From the NCBI RefSeq assembly GCF_963855985.1, contig NC_087108.1, forward strand, positions 11,240,001 through 11,304,000: a DNA stretch of 64,000 nt. Direction: 5' to 3'. Origin of the DNA: Ostrinia nubilalis (Eukaryota > Arthropoda > Insecta > Lepidoptera > Crambidae). The position numbers were made by a program, and so were the translations under genes. Under the pieces are notes generated by a model that worked only from the letters and a program-made list of their open reading frames with translations, had not been told where the DNA came from and made no database searches. Positions 35,351 through 45,266 of this stretch are shown here, one piece after another. Numbering within the stretch: the first letter of the stretch is position 1; every line of letters starts with the position of its first letter.

Positions 35351-35611
35351 CAGGGTGTTAGGTAAATGGGTATATGAGCCGACACAAGCCCATGTTAACA
35401 TGGTCATATAAATGGTATGGTGAAGTCAGAAAATTGATATCTTCATTTTAATTATTTTTATTTTCATACAAATCGGATTTTATAAAATTTATTTTGTATG
35501 AAAATTAAAAAAAATAAAATGATATCAATTTTCTGACTTCACCATACCATTTATATGACCATGTTAACATGGGCTAGTGTCGGCTCATATACCCATTTAC
35601 CTAACACCCTG
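35351..35611. mobile_element. 261-bp CAGGGTG/TATA hairpin element
   Basis: Perfect-looking palindrome with ends CAGGGTGTTAGGTAAATGGG. TATA is duplicated at 35347-35350 and 35612-35615. Unit B has the uninterrupted site (AATTATAGTTT near 47508), which confirms the ends and a 4-bp TATA duplication. Confidence 0.88.
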
Positions 35612-36188
35612 TATAGTTTATTTTCAAAATATACCTAGGTTAGGTAATTATTTCAGCCAAAGGACGTCTTCTGCTTGACAAAGGTCTTCCAAAGATCACC
35701 GCACTGATCCGTCCTGCCCTGCCCTGTCCAGGTGCTTCCCGCGACCTTCACCAGACCAGACCTTCACCAAACTTGGTGTGACTTGGCAAAAAATCTCCAG
35801 GCACGAGCGAATAAGCACTTATCACGCATGTTTGTACCAAGTATCCATCTACACTACACTTAAGTAGGTATAGCATCATGATGATGAAGTCAATCCTTCG
35901 GTTAAACCCGCCTATCTACAACTTCGAAACATCATGCAGGTTTGCAAAAAACATCATCGTGACTGACTATCGGAAAATCTATTTTCGATTAGGTACGATC
36001 TCTAGCGCATATTATCATCATGATTTATTATTTTCTACACTTCCAAAAACCCCAAACTTAATATGATTGAAAGATAATCAAGTTGTACCTTTGTACCTTA
36101 TTAGGCACAATACGTAAACACTGGATCATGCTGATTGGAAATATTTGTGTCTTTATATTCTTTTCGTGTCGACAACAAACCTACACAG

Positions 36189-36666
36189 TGTTCAGGCACA
36201 CATACTTTCAATGAGCACGGTACGATTGCGCGGGACCTATTTAAATCTGCCGCCAACTCCGTCCCGCCAAAACTTACACGGCGAGCGCGCGCGACTACAG
36301 TAGCGCCGCGCTCCACGACGGCAAACGAACGAAAACTATGAAACACGCTCTCTCGCGTTTGGGCCGGCATCGCGAGTGCCACGCTTATTGTGTGCTCCAA
36401 CGGAAATGTGAAATTTGGTGACTTTTTGGAAATGTTTTGTGTGTGAGGCCTCCACCGTACTTTGCTTGAAGTTAGTGACTCAAGTGAACCACCGAAGACA
36501 CCGGGCGAAGCCCTAACTACCGGCCGGCGGAGTCCTACAGAGTACCTACCAGCAGCGCGGCGGCAGACAAGGTACCTGTTCGATTGTTTCTGTGTTTTGT
36601 TGATTGTGTTGTGCCTGGACGACACTGGGGAACTCATATTCGGATAAGCTATCGAAGTAGTTAACA
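36189..36666. mobile_element. solo LTR
   Basis: 478 bp bounded by TGTT...AACA and flanked by a 5-bp duplication CACAG (36184-36188, 36667-36671). Unit B shows the intact site with a single CACAG at 48098-48102. Such ends with a 5-bp duplication fit an LTR retrotransposon (BEL/Pao or Gypsy type) that lost its interior by LTR recombination. The overlapping 188-codon minus-strand frame is not a gene. Confidence 0.8.
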
Positions 36667-36862
36667 CACAGTGTCAGCCCAAAACTCCGCCACAAGAGTG
36701 GCGTTGTCAGCAGCGCTCATCAAATCCTCCTGAGTGCAGTTGCTTGGGCACTCAGGGCACGACATCAAGTGCTTCATCGACTGGGGAACAAAACCGCACC
36801 TGCACTCCATGTTTAAGCTATTCAAGAATCCCCACCTGACCAGATGTCTGTGTCTTTATGAA
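36667..36862 (-). pseudogene. LINE ORF2 C-terminal zinc-knuckle remnant (unit A)
   Basis: The minus strand encodes CRCGFVPQSMKHLMSCPEC, then NCTQEDLMSAADNATLVAEF, a Cys/His-rich C-terminus of the kind found in RTE/R1-type LINE polymerases. The solo LTR lies right at its last codons. In unit B the same reading ends DTV then TAG. Confidence 0.55.
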
Positions 36863-37224
36863 AAATGGTTTAGTTTTCCTATTCTCATTCCTCACTGACT
36901 GCGATAAATAATGTCTACGATCAGCTCCTCATTTGGTACCTATAATAAAAATATACCTCCTTATTAATAAAAAGTTAGCTAGGATGAACCTTGGATTAAA
37001 ATGACATTTCCATTCTAATGACACGCCAGAGTTCAAATAGGGTGTTACTTCTATTAATAAGAGGGATAAATTCTGACTTATTACCCTAAACCTGGATGAC
37101 AAAATGTCGCCCCCAAAAAGGATACTTGACTGCATCAAACACCATAATGCTAAACTAATAAAAACAAAGATAGAAAACCAAAAACATTTACTTGATAGAA
37201 TCAAAAAAGTCAAGTTAGTTCAGT

Positions 37225-37373
37225 TAGGGCGGATTCGACCAAATAAGAGTACCTAATTAATCTGAGAATAAATAGTCAGTTATTCGACATTTTGACAGAT
37301 TTCCCATACTAAAACTGTCAATGTGCTATACCTACCAGGAGTTATTGGATAAAAGTTTGGTCGAATCGGACCA
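37225..37373. mobile_element. MITE just 3' of the P450 (unit A)
   Basis: Inverted ends GGGCGGATTCGACCAAA and TTTGGTCGAATCGGACC. Its right end is about 20 bp past the stop codon of the minus-strand P450, so it would form most of the 3' UTR. Unit B has a different MITE at this spot. Confidence 0.65.
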
Positions 37374-37393
37374 TAATACAATAGCGACGTTGT

Positions 37394-40300
37394 TTATTTT
37401 TGCAAAACCCTTTGCTCCCATCCGTCCCTTTCCGTGAACTTGAGTTTGATCCCTCCGATGGGTGACGTCACGATGGACCGAGGCTCGTACGTCACCTGCT
37501 CCGGCATATCATCTGCCAATTCCACGGAGTACTTCTTCAGGATCGTCACCAGACCAGCCAGCATCTGCATCTTTGCGAACCTCATGCCTGGAACAAATTC
37601 GGAAGCCATTACTATACGATGTCAAGCTCAAAATAAAATAAACACTGGGGTCTTTTTCATGCAGAACAAGGCAGGCAAGGGGTAATATATTTGACCGCAA
37701 CGGCACTGCAGTCTAGGATGGTACATAAATCTGCCTTTTATGTGCCTATTCACTCTCGCCTTGCAACAGACTGATGTCACAATGATGTGCTGAACTTATA
37801 AAATTTTTGTTGCCATTAAAAAACATAAATAATATCTCAGTGTTCAGCAGGCTTAAGAAACATTAAGGATAGGTTGCACCATCTACATTAACTTAACAAA
37901 CGTCAAAAGTCACGGATAAAATAAGATGATGCAACTCAGCCTTCTGCTGGAATCAGACTTTGTTTTATAATTTGTCTTTCCCGAATACTAATTTTTAATT
38001 AATTTATAACCGAATTAAACATTATAACCCGGGCCTTTCCAAGGCGAGAGTGAATAGGCACTGACAGGGCAGATATGTACCATCCTAGACTGCATCTCAC
38101 TTAACTTGTTATGCATAAATAAAAATAATCAAAATGGCAGACGAAGATGGGCTGGGCAAGGAGTGCCCCCAAGGAGCACGAGCTTTTTCTTTCAGCCACT
38201 AGTACTACGAGCTTTCAACTTAAGATTTACAAGATATGATATCATAACTTTTCAGTAACGAGTAATAAAAATGATGCAAAATTGCAGACGTATCAAAATT
38301 CTATTATAATGTTAAACTGCAATGGCTTTTGATTGTTTCTTTCTTTCTTATACAGGGTGTCCCAAAAAGTAGTGTCAAGCCAAAGCACAGAGGTAGAGCA
38401 TCATTTTCATTAGGGCTATCCAAATCACCCCCACATGGGGAAAAATCGCGGAACATACATATGTTCCGCGATTTTTGATAGTTTTCGAGTAATGATTGTA
38501 TTAAATTTCTGTGCTTAGACACTTTTTTGGTCACTGTGGCGCGAATAGTCAAGTTACATACCTGATTTTTTTTATTATTATTAGATGAATACTAGGCCTA
38601 GCTAATTCAGAAGTATTTACTTACATCCATAACACGAATGTAAACTAAAATAATCTATGTTGTAAAGAAAATCATAACTCGAAAACTATCAAAAGTCACG
38701 GTGATTTGGGTAGCCCTAGTGATGCTCTACCTCTGGGCTTCGGCTTGACACTACTTTTTGGGACACCCTGTATAATGCATTATTTTATATGATTCGTAGT
38801 TTTGCATTATCTTTTAGGTAAGTTATGTTTATTTTCATTCCTGGCTTAACTTGTGACCTTAATGCGCGATAAAAATATTATCGGTAAAATACATAAAATA
38901 TTCTGTAAACAAGTGTATTCTCGTTTTTAAGAAACTAATTTCAGACACAGGGCTGTCTCTACTGCTGCCCTGGATATTTATTTACTTCATTAACAATTTA
39001 TGGACCAAAGGGCTTTACTTTAAAAAACTTAACAATAGTTTGAAATTAACATTGATAGTGTGAAATTGGCATTCACATAATTACGTAACAAAATACTGGT
39101 TACCGTTAAAAAAATATTTCAGAGCAGACGGTCTGTAGACTGTGTTAATTTACACATTGTAAACATTGAAGTAAACGTAAAATGTAATGTAGGCAGTCCT
39201 CCTATTCGGTGGACCGACGATCTGGTTGAAGGTCGCGAGGAGCACCTGGATGCGGGCACAGCGCAGGAACGGTGGTTGTGGGAATCCTTGGGGGAGAGGC
39301 TGTTCAGAAGTGGACGGCTGTAGATTGAAACGACAAAATGCAAAAATAGTAAGACTAAAACATACCTATACAAATTCTAGGACCTTCTCCAAAAGGCATG
39401 TAGGTGTACGGCTTGATGTTCTGCTTGTTCTCGGGCAGGAACCTCTCTGGCCTGTATTCTTCGGGGTCTGGGAAATTAGCAGGGTCGCGTTGAAGGTGGT
39501 ACACCGGTATGTGCACGCGACTGTCCTTCTCCAGGGTCAGACCTGACGGTAGCGTGTAATCCTCCACCACTTCTCTAGTCAGGAGTGCCAACACAGGATA
39601 CAAACGAAGCGCCTCATCAATGCAAGCTTCTGTATACGTCAGTGTAGACACGCAATCGTAGGTCAACTTATTCTCACGTGCCCTCAAATACTCGTCTATT
39701 TCCTCCTGAACGCGTCTCTGAGCCTCCTTGTGCTTTGCCAGCTCGAACAATGTGAACGCCATCGTCGTGGACGAGGTCTCGAAGCCAGCAGCGAAGATCA
39801 CCACGCACAGACCCACCATTAAATCGTTGTCTACCTCCAAAACCACCTTCTCATTTCCACCAGTTTTCGCATTACGCATGCTGTCTCCAGTGATGAAGTT
39901 GTTATTTTTCAAATTCAAAACGCAGTCAATAAAATCGTTTCGGGTAGTAGGCTTGTAGCCTCTGCTTTTGAAGATGTTTATCAGTATGGATTCAAAAAAC
40001 TTGTCGATATCTGTGGAGAAGGTTTTGAATCCTAATCCGTAGAACACTGATGGCCACATGGCTCGGGCTATCCATTTCAAGCCTCTATAAGTGGAGGAAT
40101 CCATGATTTTGCTACCCATAAGGATGAAGGGATTACGATCAAAGCCCTTCTCCATCGAATTCATGTCGATTCCAAAAGCACAGGAGCCTATAGACTCCAT
40201 GGTGTATCTAGCGGTTAGAGTCCTCACTTCTATGACATCGGAAACGCTCTTCTCATAATCCAGTAAATTCTCTAGTGTGTAACAACAATTTTCCACTAAA

Positions 40301-40746
40301 TAAAACATGTTCTTCATCTTTGCGGTCGTAAAGATAGGCGTCATGTTCTGGCGCATCACTTTCCACCTGTCCCCGTAAGTGAAGAATAGGTTCTGCGTGG
40401 AGACTTCATTGTGCGTGTACTTGGACACCTCCCGGCTGTTGAAGTAATAGAAGTCCTTGGTCATAACCAGCTTCAAGATGTCAGGGTCTTGCACCAGGAG
40501 AGCTGGGTCCGAGCCGTAGAACGTTCCGATGTAAGGCTCGTTGGGGAAAGCCCGACATATTTCCTGTGAGGCTTCTCCTACAAATTTCTTCAATAGAATG
40601 TAGTCTGAATAATTCCCGAAGATCGGCTTAGGGTTGGGACATGAAGGCACTTTCTTCTTCTTCCAGTAATCTTGTTTACTTTTTAGAGACGAGTATAAGA
40701 ATGTTAGGCATACACATAAAAGGAATAATAAGATTAAAAAAATCAT
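37394..40746 (-). CDS. cytochrome P450, CYP3 clan (CYP6/CYP321-like), unit A copy
   Basis: Complete 524-aa microsomal P450. Exon 1 is 40746-39366, exon 2 is 37587-37394. The 1778-bp intron (GTATGT...TTCCAG) splits the Gly codon after the haem Cys, as in the gene at 24863. Landmarks: N-terminal anchor (about 1-20), WKVMR (128-132), AGFETS (320-325), EALR (378-381), RPERF (432-436) and PFGEGPRICIG with Cys459. Differs from the unit B protein at only five sites (9, 16, 17, 146, 261). The intron holds two LINE-tail pieces (37707-37768 inverted, 38021-38118 direct), a full 418-bp hairpin element and an RTE fragment. A LINE lies 0.93 kb upstream of the ATG. Confidence 0.93.
38021..38118 (+). mobile_element. 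3' tail of an L2/Daphne-like LINE inside the intron
   Basis: Matches the last 100 or so bases of the full LINE at 41674-45262 (AGGCGAGAGTGAATAGGCAC, GATATGTACCATCCTAGAC), minus an internal stretch of about 30 bp. It is shared with unit B (49995-50095). A second, inverted piece of the same tail (37707-37768) exists only in unit A. Confidence 0.75.
38353..38770. mobile_element. 418-bp CAGGGTG/TATA element in the P450 intron
   Basis: Ends CAGGGTGTCCCAAAAAGTAG and complement, TATA at 38349-38352 and 38771-38774. The unit B intron keeps only the first 54 bp (50327-50380), joined to the right flank. Confidence 0.85.
39180..39342 (+). mobile_element. RTE-like LINE 3' fragment in the P450 intron
   Basis: Plus-strand tail codons (WTDDL, VKVARSTWMRAQ) immediately inside the splice donor end of the intron. 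Unit B counterpart at 50808-50942. Confidence 0.6.
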
Positions 40747-40813
40747 TGCGTTAAATCACTGTTCGACTGTTTACCGACTACTTAACTACTCGTTTAAGAT
40801 AAATGCATTTGTC

Positions 40814-40820
40814 TTTTATA
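40814..40820 (-). promoter_or_regulatory. TATA box of the unit A P450
   Basis: TATAAAAG on the minus strand, about 70 bp upstream of the ATG. Identical in unit B. Confidence 0.6.
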
Positions 40821-41141
40821 GGAGGCGTCTGCTAGCTAGGGTTGACAGCTTTGGCAGCTATGTTATTAAATTAAACAACGTCTAAAGATTTAACTATAGT
40901 TTAGGTATGTATTGTACGTATATTAAAGAAAATAAGAGTGGCTCATTTAGTTCCGGCATTTCGCGTTACACAGAGTAAAATGTACCTAAATTTAAAAAAA
41001 GTTAAAATAAATTTACATTATCTTACGCTGTGCTGTAGTATGGTGCATGTGACAGCTGTCATTCAAATCACGTCTACCAATTTCCATGTGCCGGTTTAAT
41101 GTGCAAAAAACCGGTGAATTCATTATTTTTTAATAAAAATA

Positions 41142-41265
41142 AGTTCGTTCGTTTCAGCCGAAACACGTCCACTGCTGGACAAAGGCCTCCCCCAAGGATT
41201 TCCACAAAGACCGGTCCTGCGGCGCCGCTCGCATCCAGGCACCTCCCGCGACCCTCACCAGAGAT
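41142..41265 (-). mobile_element. RTE-like LINE 3' fragment upstream of the P450
   Basis: Minus-strand tail (complement of GCCTCCCCCAAGGATTTCC). Shared with unit B at 52768-52888, so it predates the duplication. Confidence 0.6.
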
Positions 41266-41673
41266 AAATAAGTAGTTTATGGAAATCGATATAGTAAGTA
41301 GGTATCTACAAAACTAAATGAAGATCGGTTCATTCGTTTATTAGCTACGATATCACAGAAAGACACTTTAAACTTAAAACACCCCCCTCTTTTTGCGTCA
41401 GGAGGGCGGGGGTTAAATCCTACAGTACATTTTTGTTTGAAAAAGCTGCCGTCACTTACGCCCGTATTCACAAACGATGCTTGCTTATGTGAAGCAGCAA
41501 ATCGAACGCACAGCGTTGAATAGAGCTCTGTGATTGGTTCATGTGTCACCCTGTGCGTCCAGGCGCACTGTGAGACCTCATAGTAATATTTTTTGTGAAT
41601 ACCTACGGCGTTAGGTGCCTGGAAGTTGGCATTTCGTGAAATAGTGCTGTTTCAAGTTTTGTACGGTTTACTT

Positions 41674-44600
41674 GGGGGTCAATGCTACTCGCTTCCGTGG
41701 GTTTACCCTCGAGACCCCACAAGTGACCCCTGGGTGGTGCCAAATGAGTAGCCAATTGCCGGTGGTAGGCTTCGGCCGGGGCTGGTCACCACCCCCCAGA
41801 CTAAACCGCGCCGCCAAACGGATTAAACCGTGTTCCGGAGCGTGTTCTGGGGAAGCCGCTTGAGAGTATGGGTCTGAGCAGTTGCGTAGTTCGTGACATC
41901 GCCGTCCTGAGTTTGATGGGGTAGGCGCATCAGGTGCCTGATTCTGGAGGCTAGCGGGATCCGAAGCACAGTGCACCGCTGGCTGACCGCAGGAAGTTGG
42001 GGGCCCAAGTAGCTTGCCAGCCACTCGTGAAAGGCTGCCCCGCCACCTAGCGAAAAATCCCAGGATGCTCCACCTTGCCGGTTGGCGACCGGACGGGAGG
42101 ACCAGGTGGCCATCTCTGGGGGGGTTCGGGCGTCCCCGCGGTCTCCAGGTCAGGCTCCACACGGTCTGCTATCCCTGCCTGCCTCTCCGGGCATACACGA
42201 AAATGCCTCGCTCAACTGCCATACTCTTCCTACTTATTCACTCTCAACAAAACATAAAATGAAAGCACAGAGAACAAAGAAAAAAATTAAACAGCGGTTG
42301 CACGTCCTCCCACTTAAAGTGCACCTCACCAACATACGAGGGCTGCACTCCAATCTCTCTGCAGTCCACCACCATCTAGAGACTGAAAAACCGCAACTGC
42401 TGTTCCTCACAGAAACGCAGATCAAATGTCCAGCCGACGCAGCATACTTGTTCTACCCTGGGTATACACTGGAACACAAATTCCAAGCCCGGGCGGGAGT
42501 CTGCATCTATGCCCGCGATGACATTTGCATCAAGCGTCTCAAATGCCTGGAGGTTCCTGGATTCTCTGTAATTTGGGTTTTGGTGGACACAGGCCTAGAG
42601 AAATTACTCTATGCCTGTGTTTACCGTTCGCACAGCGGTGACCATGAGACAACCCGGCTGTTCGACTACCTCAGCCAATCAGCTGATAAGGCACTAGCCC
42701 GATACCCCTCTGCACAGTTGGTGATTTTGGGGGATTTCAATGCACATCATCAAGAATGGCTCTTCCCATATCAGGTGACCGATCACGCTGGGAGAGAGGC
42801 ACGTAAACTAGCTCTGACACTTGATCTCTCGCAATTGATAGACTGTGCAACCAGGGTCCCGGATGTCGACACTCACACAGCCAATTGCCTAGACCTTGTG
42901 CTGACATCAGATCCAGACAGATATTCCACCATGGTTGCTGCTCCTCTTGGAACTTCTGACCACTGCCTGGTGAAAGCTGTATCGTCATACTCCCCATCCG
43001 ATCGTGGCCCTTGTGGAGTAAGAAGAGTATGGCGATACAAGTCAGCAGATTGGGACGAGATGCGCCAGTTTTTCGCATCTTTTCCTTGGAGGCCGGCTTG
43101 CTTTTCTTCTCAAGATCCAACGATTTGCGCCGATGCCATCACCGAGGTTATACGTCAGGGTATGGAATTCTTTGTTCCCTACTCAGACATTGCCTCAGGT
43201 AGCAAAGCTCGCCCTTGGTTCAATGCTGATTGCCGTCATGCTGAAGCGTGTAAGCAGTCGGCGTTTCTGGCATGGGCAGATGCTCGAACGCGCGGCTCAC
43301 CAGACACTCGCAATCTGAAGAAAGCCTACAACCAGGCCTCCAAGTCTTGCAAAAGAACACTACGCAGGGCTCGCTACGACCATATTGGACGCATTGGCTC
43401 AAAACTTGCTTCTTACCCAGCCGGGTCTAAACCGTTTTGGTCCCTTGCCAAGGCCATCCAATCCAACTTCTGTCGCCCCAGCCTGCCACCACTGCTGAAA
43501 CCCGACGGCTCACTGGCTCACTCTGCTGAGGAAAAAGCGAATCTTTTTGCCACCCTGTTCGCTGATAACTCCCGTCTTGACGTTGCAGGCAAAATACCAC
43601 CCTCATTACCCCCTGCTTCCACCACCATGCGTGAGGTCCGCATACGGCACAAAGAGGTTTTAAATGTCTTACGTTCTCTTGACGTAAATAAAGCTAGTGG
43701 ACCTGACGGAATTCCAGCGATAGTCCTGCGTAGTTGTGCGCCGGAGTTGTCTCCTATTCTTACACGCCTGTATCGACTCTCACTTAAGACTGGACTAGTC
43801 CCAAAATCATGGAAGCTTGCCAACGTACAGCCCGTACCTAAAAAGGGCAGTCGTGCTGATCCAACAAATTACAGACCCATCTCTGTTACGTCTATACTCT
43901 GCAAGATAATGGAACGTGTCCTCAATGGCCGACTCCTGTCATACCTTGAAGAAAATGACCTACTCAGCGACCGTCAGTATGGGTTTCGGTATGGTCGTTC
44001 TACAGGTGATCTTCTCGTGTATGCCACACACCTATGGAGCGAGGCCATTGAGAAACATGTAGAAGCTCTTGCCGTTTCATTGGACGTATCAAAGGCATTT
44101 GACAGAGTCTGGCACGGCAGCCTACTAAACAAGCTTCCATCTTTTGGAATCCCTGTTGGCTTCTGCAAATGGATCTCCGATTTTCTTGAGGGACGATCAA
44201 TAAGAGTAGTTCTTGAGGGCTACACTTCTAGTCAACAACCTATTGACGCTGGTGTCCCTCAGGGTTCGGTGCTGTCTGCAACACTATTCCTACTGCACAT
44301 CAATGACCTGCTCAAACCCGGTACCTTTGGGTATGCAGATGACACGACAGTGACAGCCAAATATATATCCAACGCAAAAGCCGACAGGCGTGAGGTCGAG
44401 TCTTGTCGTGAGTCCCTAATTGAACGCTTAAATTTGGCCCTTCAGGATGTCTCTGATTGGGGCGATGCCAACCTGGTCCAATTTAACGCGTCAAAAACAC
44501 AGGCGTGTCTGTTCTCCGCCAAACGAAGTCCATTTCTTATGGCTCCAACATTCCGAGGTGTGCCTGTCAAAATCACCGAGCGACTGCAACTCTTGGGCAT

Positions 44601-45262
44601 TGAAATGTCCAGCAAGCTGAACTTTGGCGAGTACATCGAATCCATAGCGAAAACTGCTGCCAAAAAGCTTGGTATCCTCTCGAGGGCAAGGCAGTACTTC
44701 TCCAAGAAGCAAAGGCTGCAGCTTTATAAAGCACAGATCCGACCTTGCATGGAATACTGCTGCCACCTCTGGGACGGCTCTGCCAAGAAACATTTGGCTG
44801 CTTTGGATTCGGTGGAAAGGCGTGCCAGAAGACTTATCGACAGCCCTACCCTTGTTGAAGCGGCGCTCCAGGAACTTGACCATCGCCGTAAGGTAGCATC
44901 CCTATCGGTTTTCTACAGGCTACACTTCGGAGAATGTGCGAAAGAATTACATGAATTAATTCCACCAGCCCCCTTCCATCATCGGGGAACCAGACGCAGG
45001 TTAGCGTACCATCCCTATATTGTTGACATTCCACCAGCTCGCACTAAGCGTTTCGATGACTCTTTTATAATGCGAACAGCTAGGGACTGGAATTCGTTGC
45101 CTGCTGCTGTCTTTCCCGAAAACTATAATCCGGGCCTTTTCAAGGCGAGAGTGAATAGGCACTTACAGGGCAGATATGTACCATCCTAGACCGCATCCCA
45201 CTTAACATCAGGTGCGATTGTGGTCAAATACCTGCCTTGTTATGCATAAAAAAAAAAAAAAA
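41674..45262 (+). mobile_element. L2/Daphne-like non-LTR retrotransposon, apparently intact
   Basis: 3.59-kb insertion present only in unit A. The unit B empty site at 53294-53297 shows a short ACTT target duplication (41670-41673 and 45263-45266; the first A is ambiguous with the tail). It has a roughly 400-bp 5' region, one long ORF, a short 3' UTR and a poly(A) tail (45248-45262). Its composition is clearly richer in GC than the surroundings. No separate ORF1 is visible. Confidence 0.88.
42082..45189 (+). CDS. LINE polyprotein: endonuclease plus reverse transcriptase
   Basis: 1035 codons from the first ATG. A start at 42259, just before the conserved region, is also possible. Endonuclease signatures: TNIRGL, LTETQ, ILGDFNAHH (about residue 215) and SDH (about 291). 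Reverse transcriptase: KASGPDGIP (about 535), YRPISV, LDVSKAFD, GVPQGSVLS and the catalytic YADD (about 750). The C-terminal text PGLFKARVNRHLQGRY precedes the stop. No frameshift or stop, so both enzyme activities could be intact. It makes DNA nicks and primes cDNA synthesis of its own RNA. Clade (L2/Daphne/CR1 group) is my judgement from motif text. Confidence 0.9.
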   Translation: MATGREDQVAISGGVRASPRSPGQAPHGLLSLPASPGIHENASLNCHTLPTYSLSTKHKMKAQRTKKKIKQRLHVLPLKVHLTNIRGLHSNLSAVHHHLETEKPQLLFLTETQIKCPADAAYLFYPGYTLEHKFQARAGVCIYARDDICIKRLKCLEVPGFSVIWVLVDTGLEKLLYACVYRSHSGDHETTRLFDYLSQSADKALARYPSAQLVILGDFNAHHQEWLFPYQVTDHAGREARKLALTLDLSQLIDCATRVPDVDTHTANCLDLVLTSDPDRYSTMVAAPLGTSDHCLVKAVSSYSPSDRGPCGVRRVWRYKSADWDEMRQFFASFPWRPACFSSQDPTICADAITEVIRQGMEFFVPYSDIASGSKARPWFNADCRHAEACKQSAFLAWADARTRGSPDTRNLKKAYNQASKSCKRTLRRARYDHIGRIGSKLASYPAGSKPFWSLAKAIQSNFCRPSLPPLLKPDGSLAHSAEEKANLFATLFADNSRLDVAGKIPPSLPPASTTMREVRIRHKEVLNVLRSLDVNKASGPDGIPAIVLRSCAPELSPILTRLYRLSLKTGLVPKSWKLANVQPVPKKGSRADPTNYRPISVTSILCKIMERVLNGRLLSYLEENDLLSDRQYGFRYGRSTGDLLVYATHLWSEAIEKHVEALAVSLDVSKAFDRVWHGSLLNKLPSFGIPVGFCKWISDFLEGRSIRVVLEGYTSSQQPIDAGVPQGSVLSATLFLLHINDLLKPGTFGYADDTTVTAKYISNAKADRREVESCRESLIERLNLALQDVSDWGDANLVQFNASKTQACLFSAKRSPFLMAPTFRGVPVKITERLQLLGIEMSSKLNFGEYIESIAKTAAKKLGILSRARQYFSKKQRLQLYKAQIRPCMEYCCHLWDGSAKKHLAALDSVERRARRLIDSPTLVEAALQELDHRRKVASLSVFYRLHFGECAKELHELIPPAPFHHRGTRRRLAYHPYIVDIPPARTKRFDDSFIMRTARDWNSLPAAVFPENYNPGLFKARVNRHLQGRYVPS

Positions 45263-45266
45263 ACTT

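Noticed and set aside
36101..36667. 188-codon minus-strand open frame
   Set aside because: It coincides with the solo LTR, is absent from unit B, and has no domain. The frame is open because the LTR is GC-rich.
39355..40746. P450 reading frame as a single-exon 463-aa protein
   Set aside because: The last two residues come from reading into the intron. The GTATGT donor and the exon at 37394-37587 complete the conserved C-terminus.
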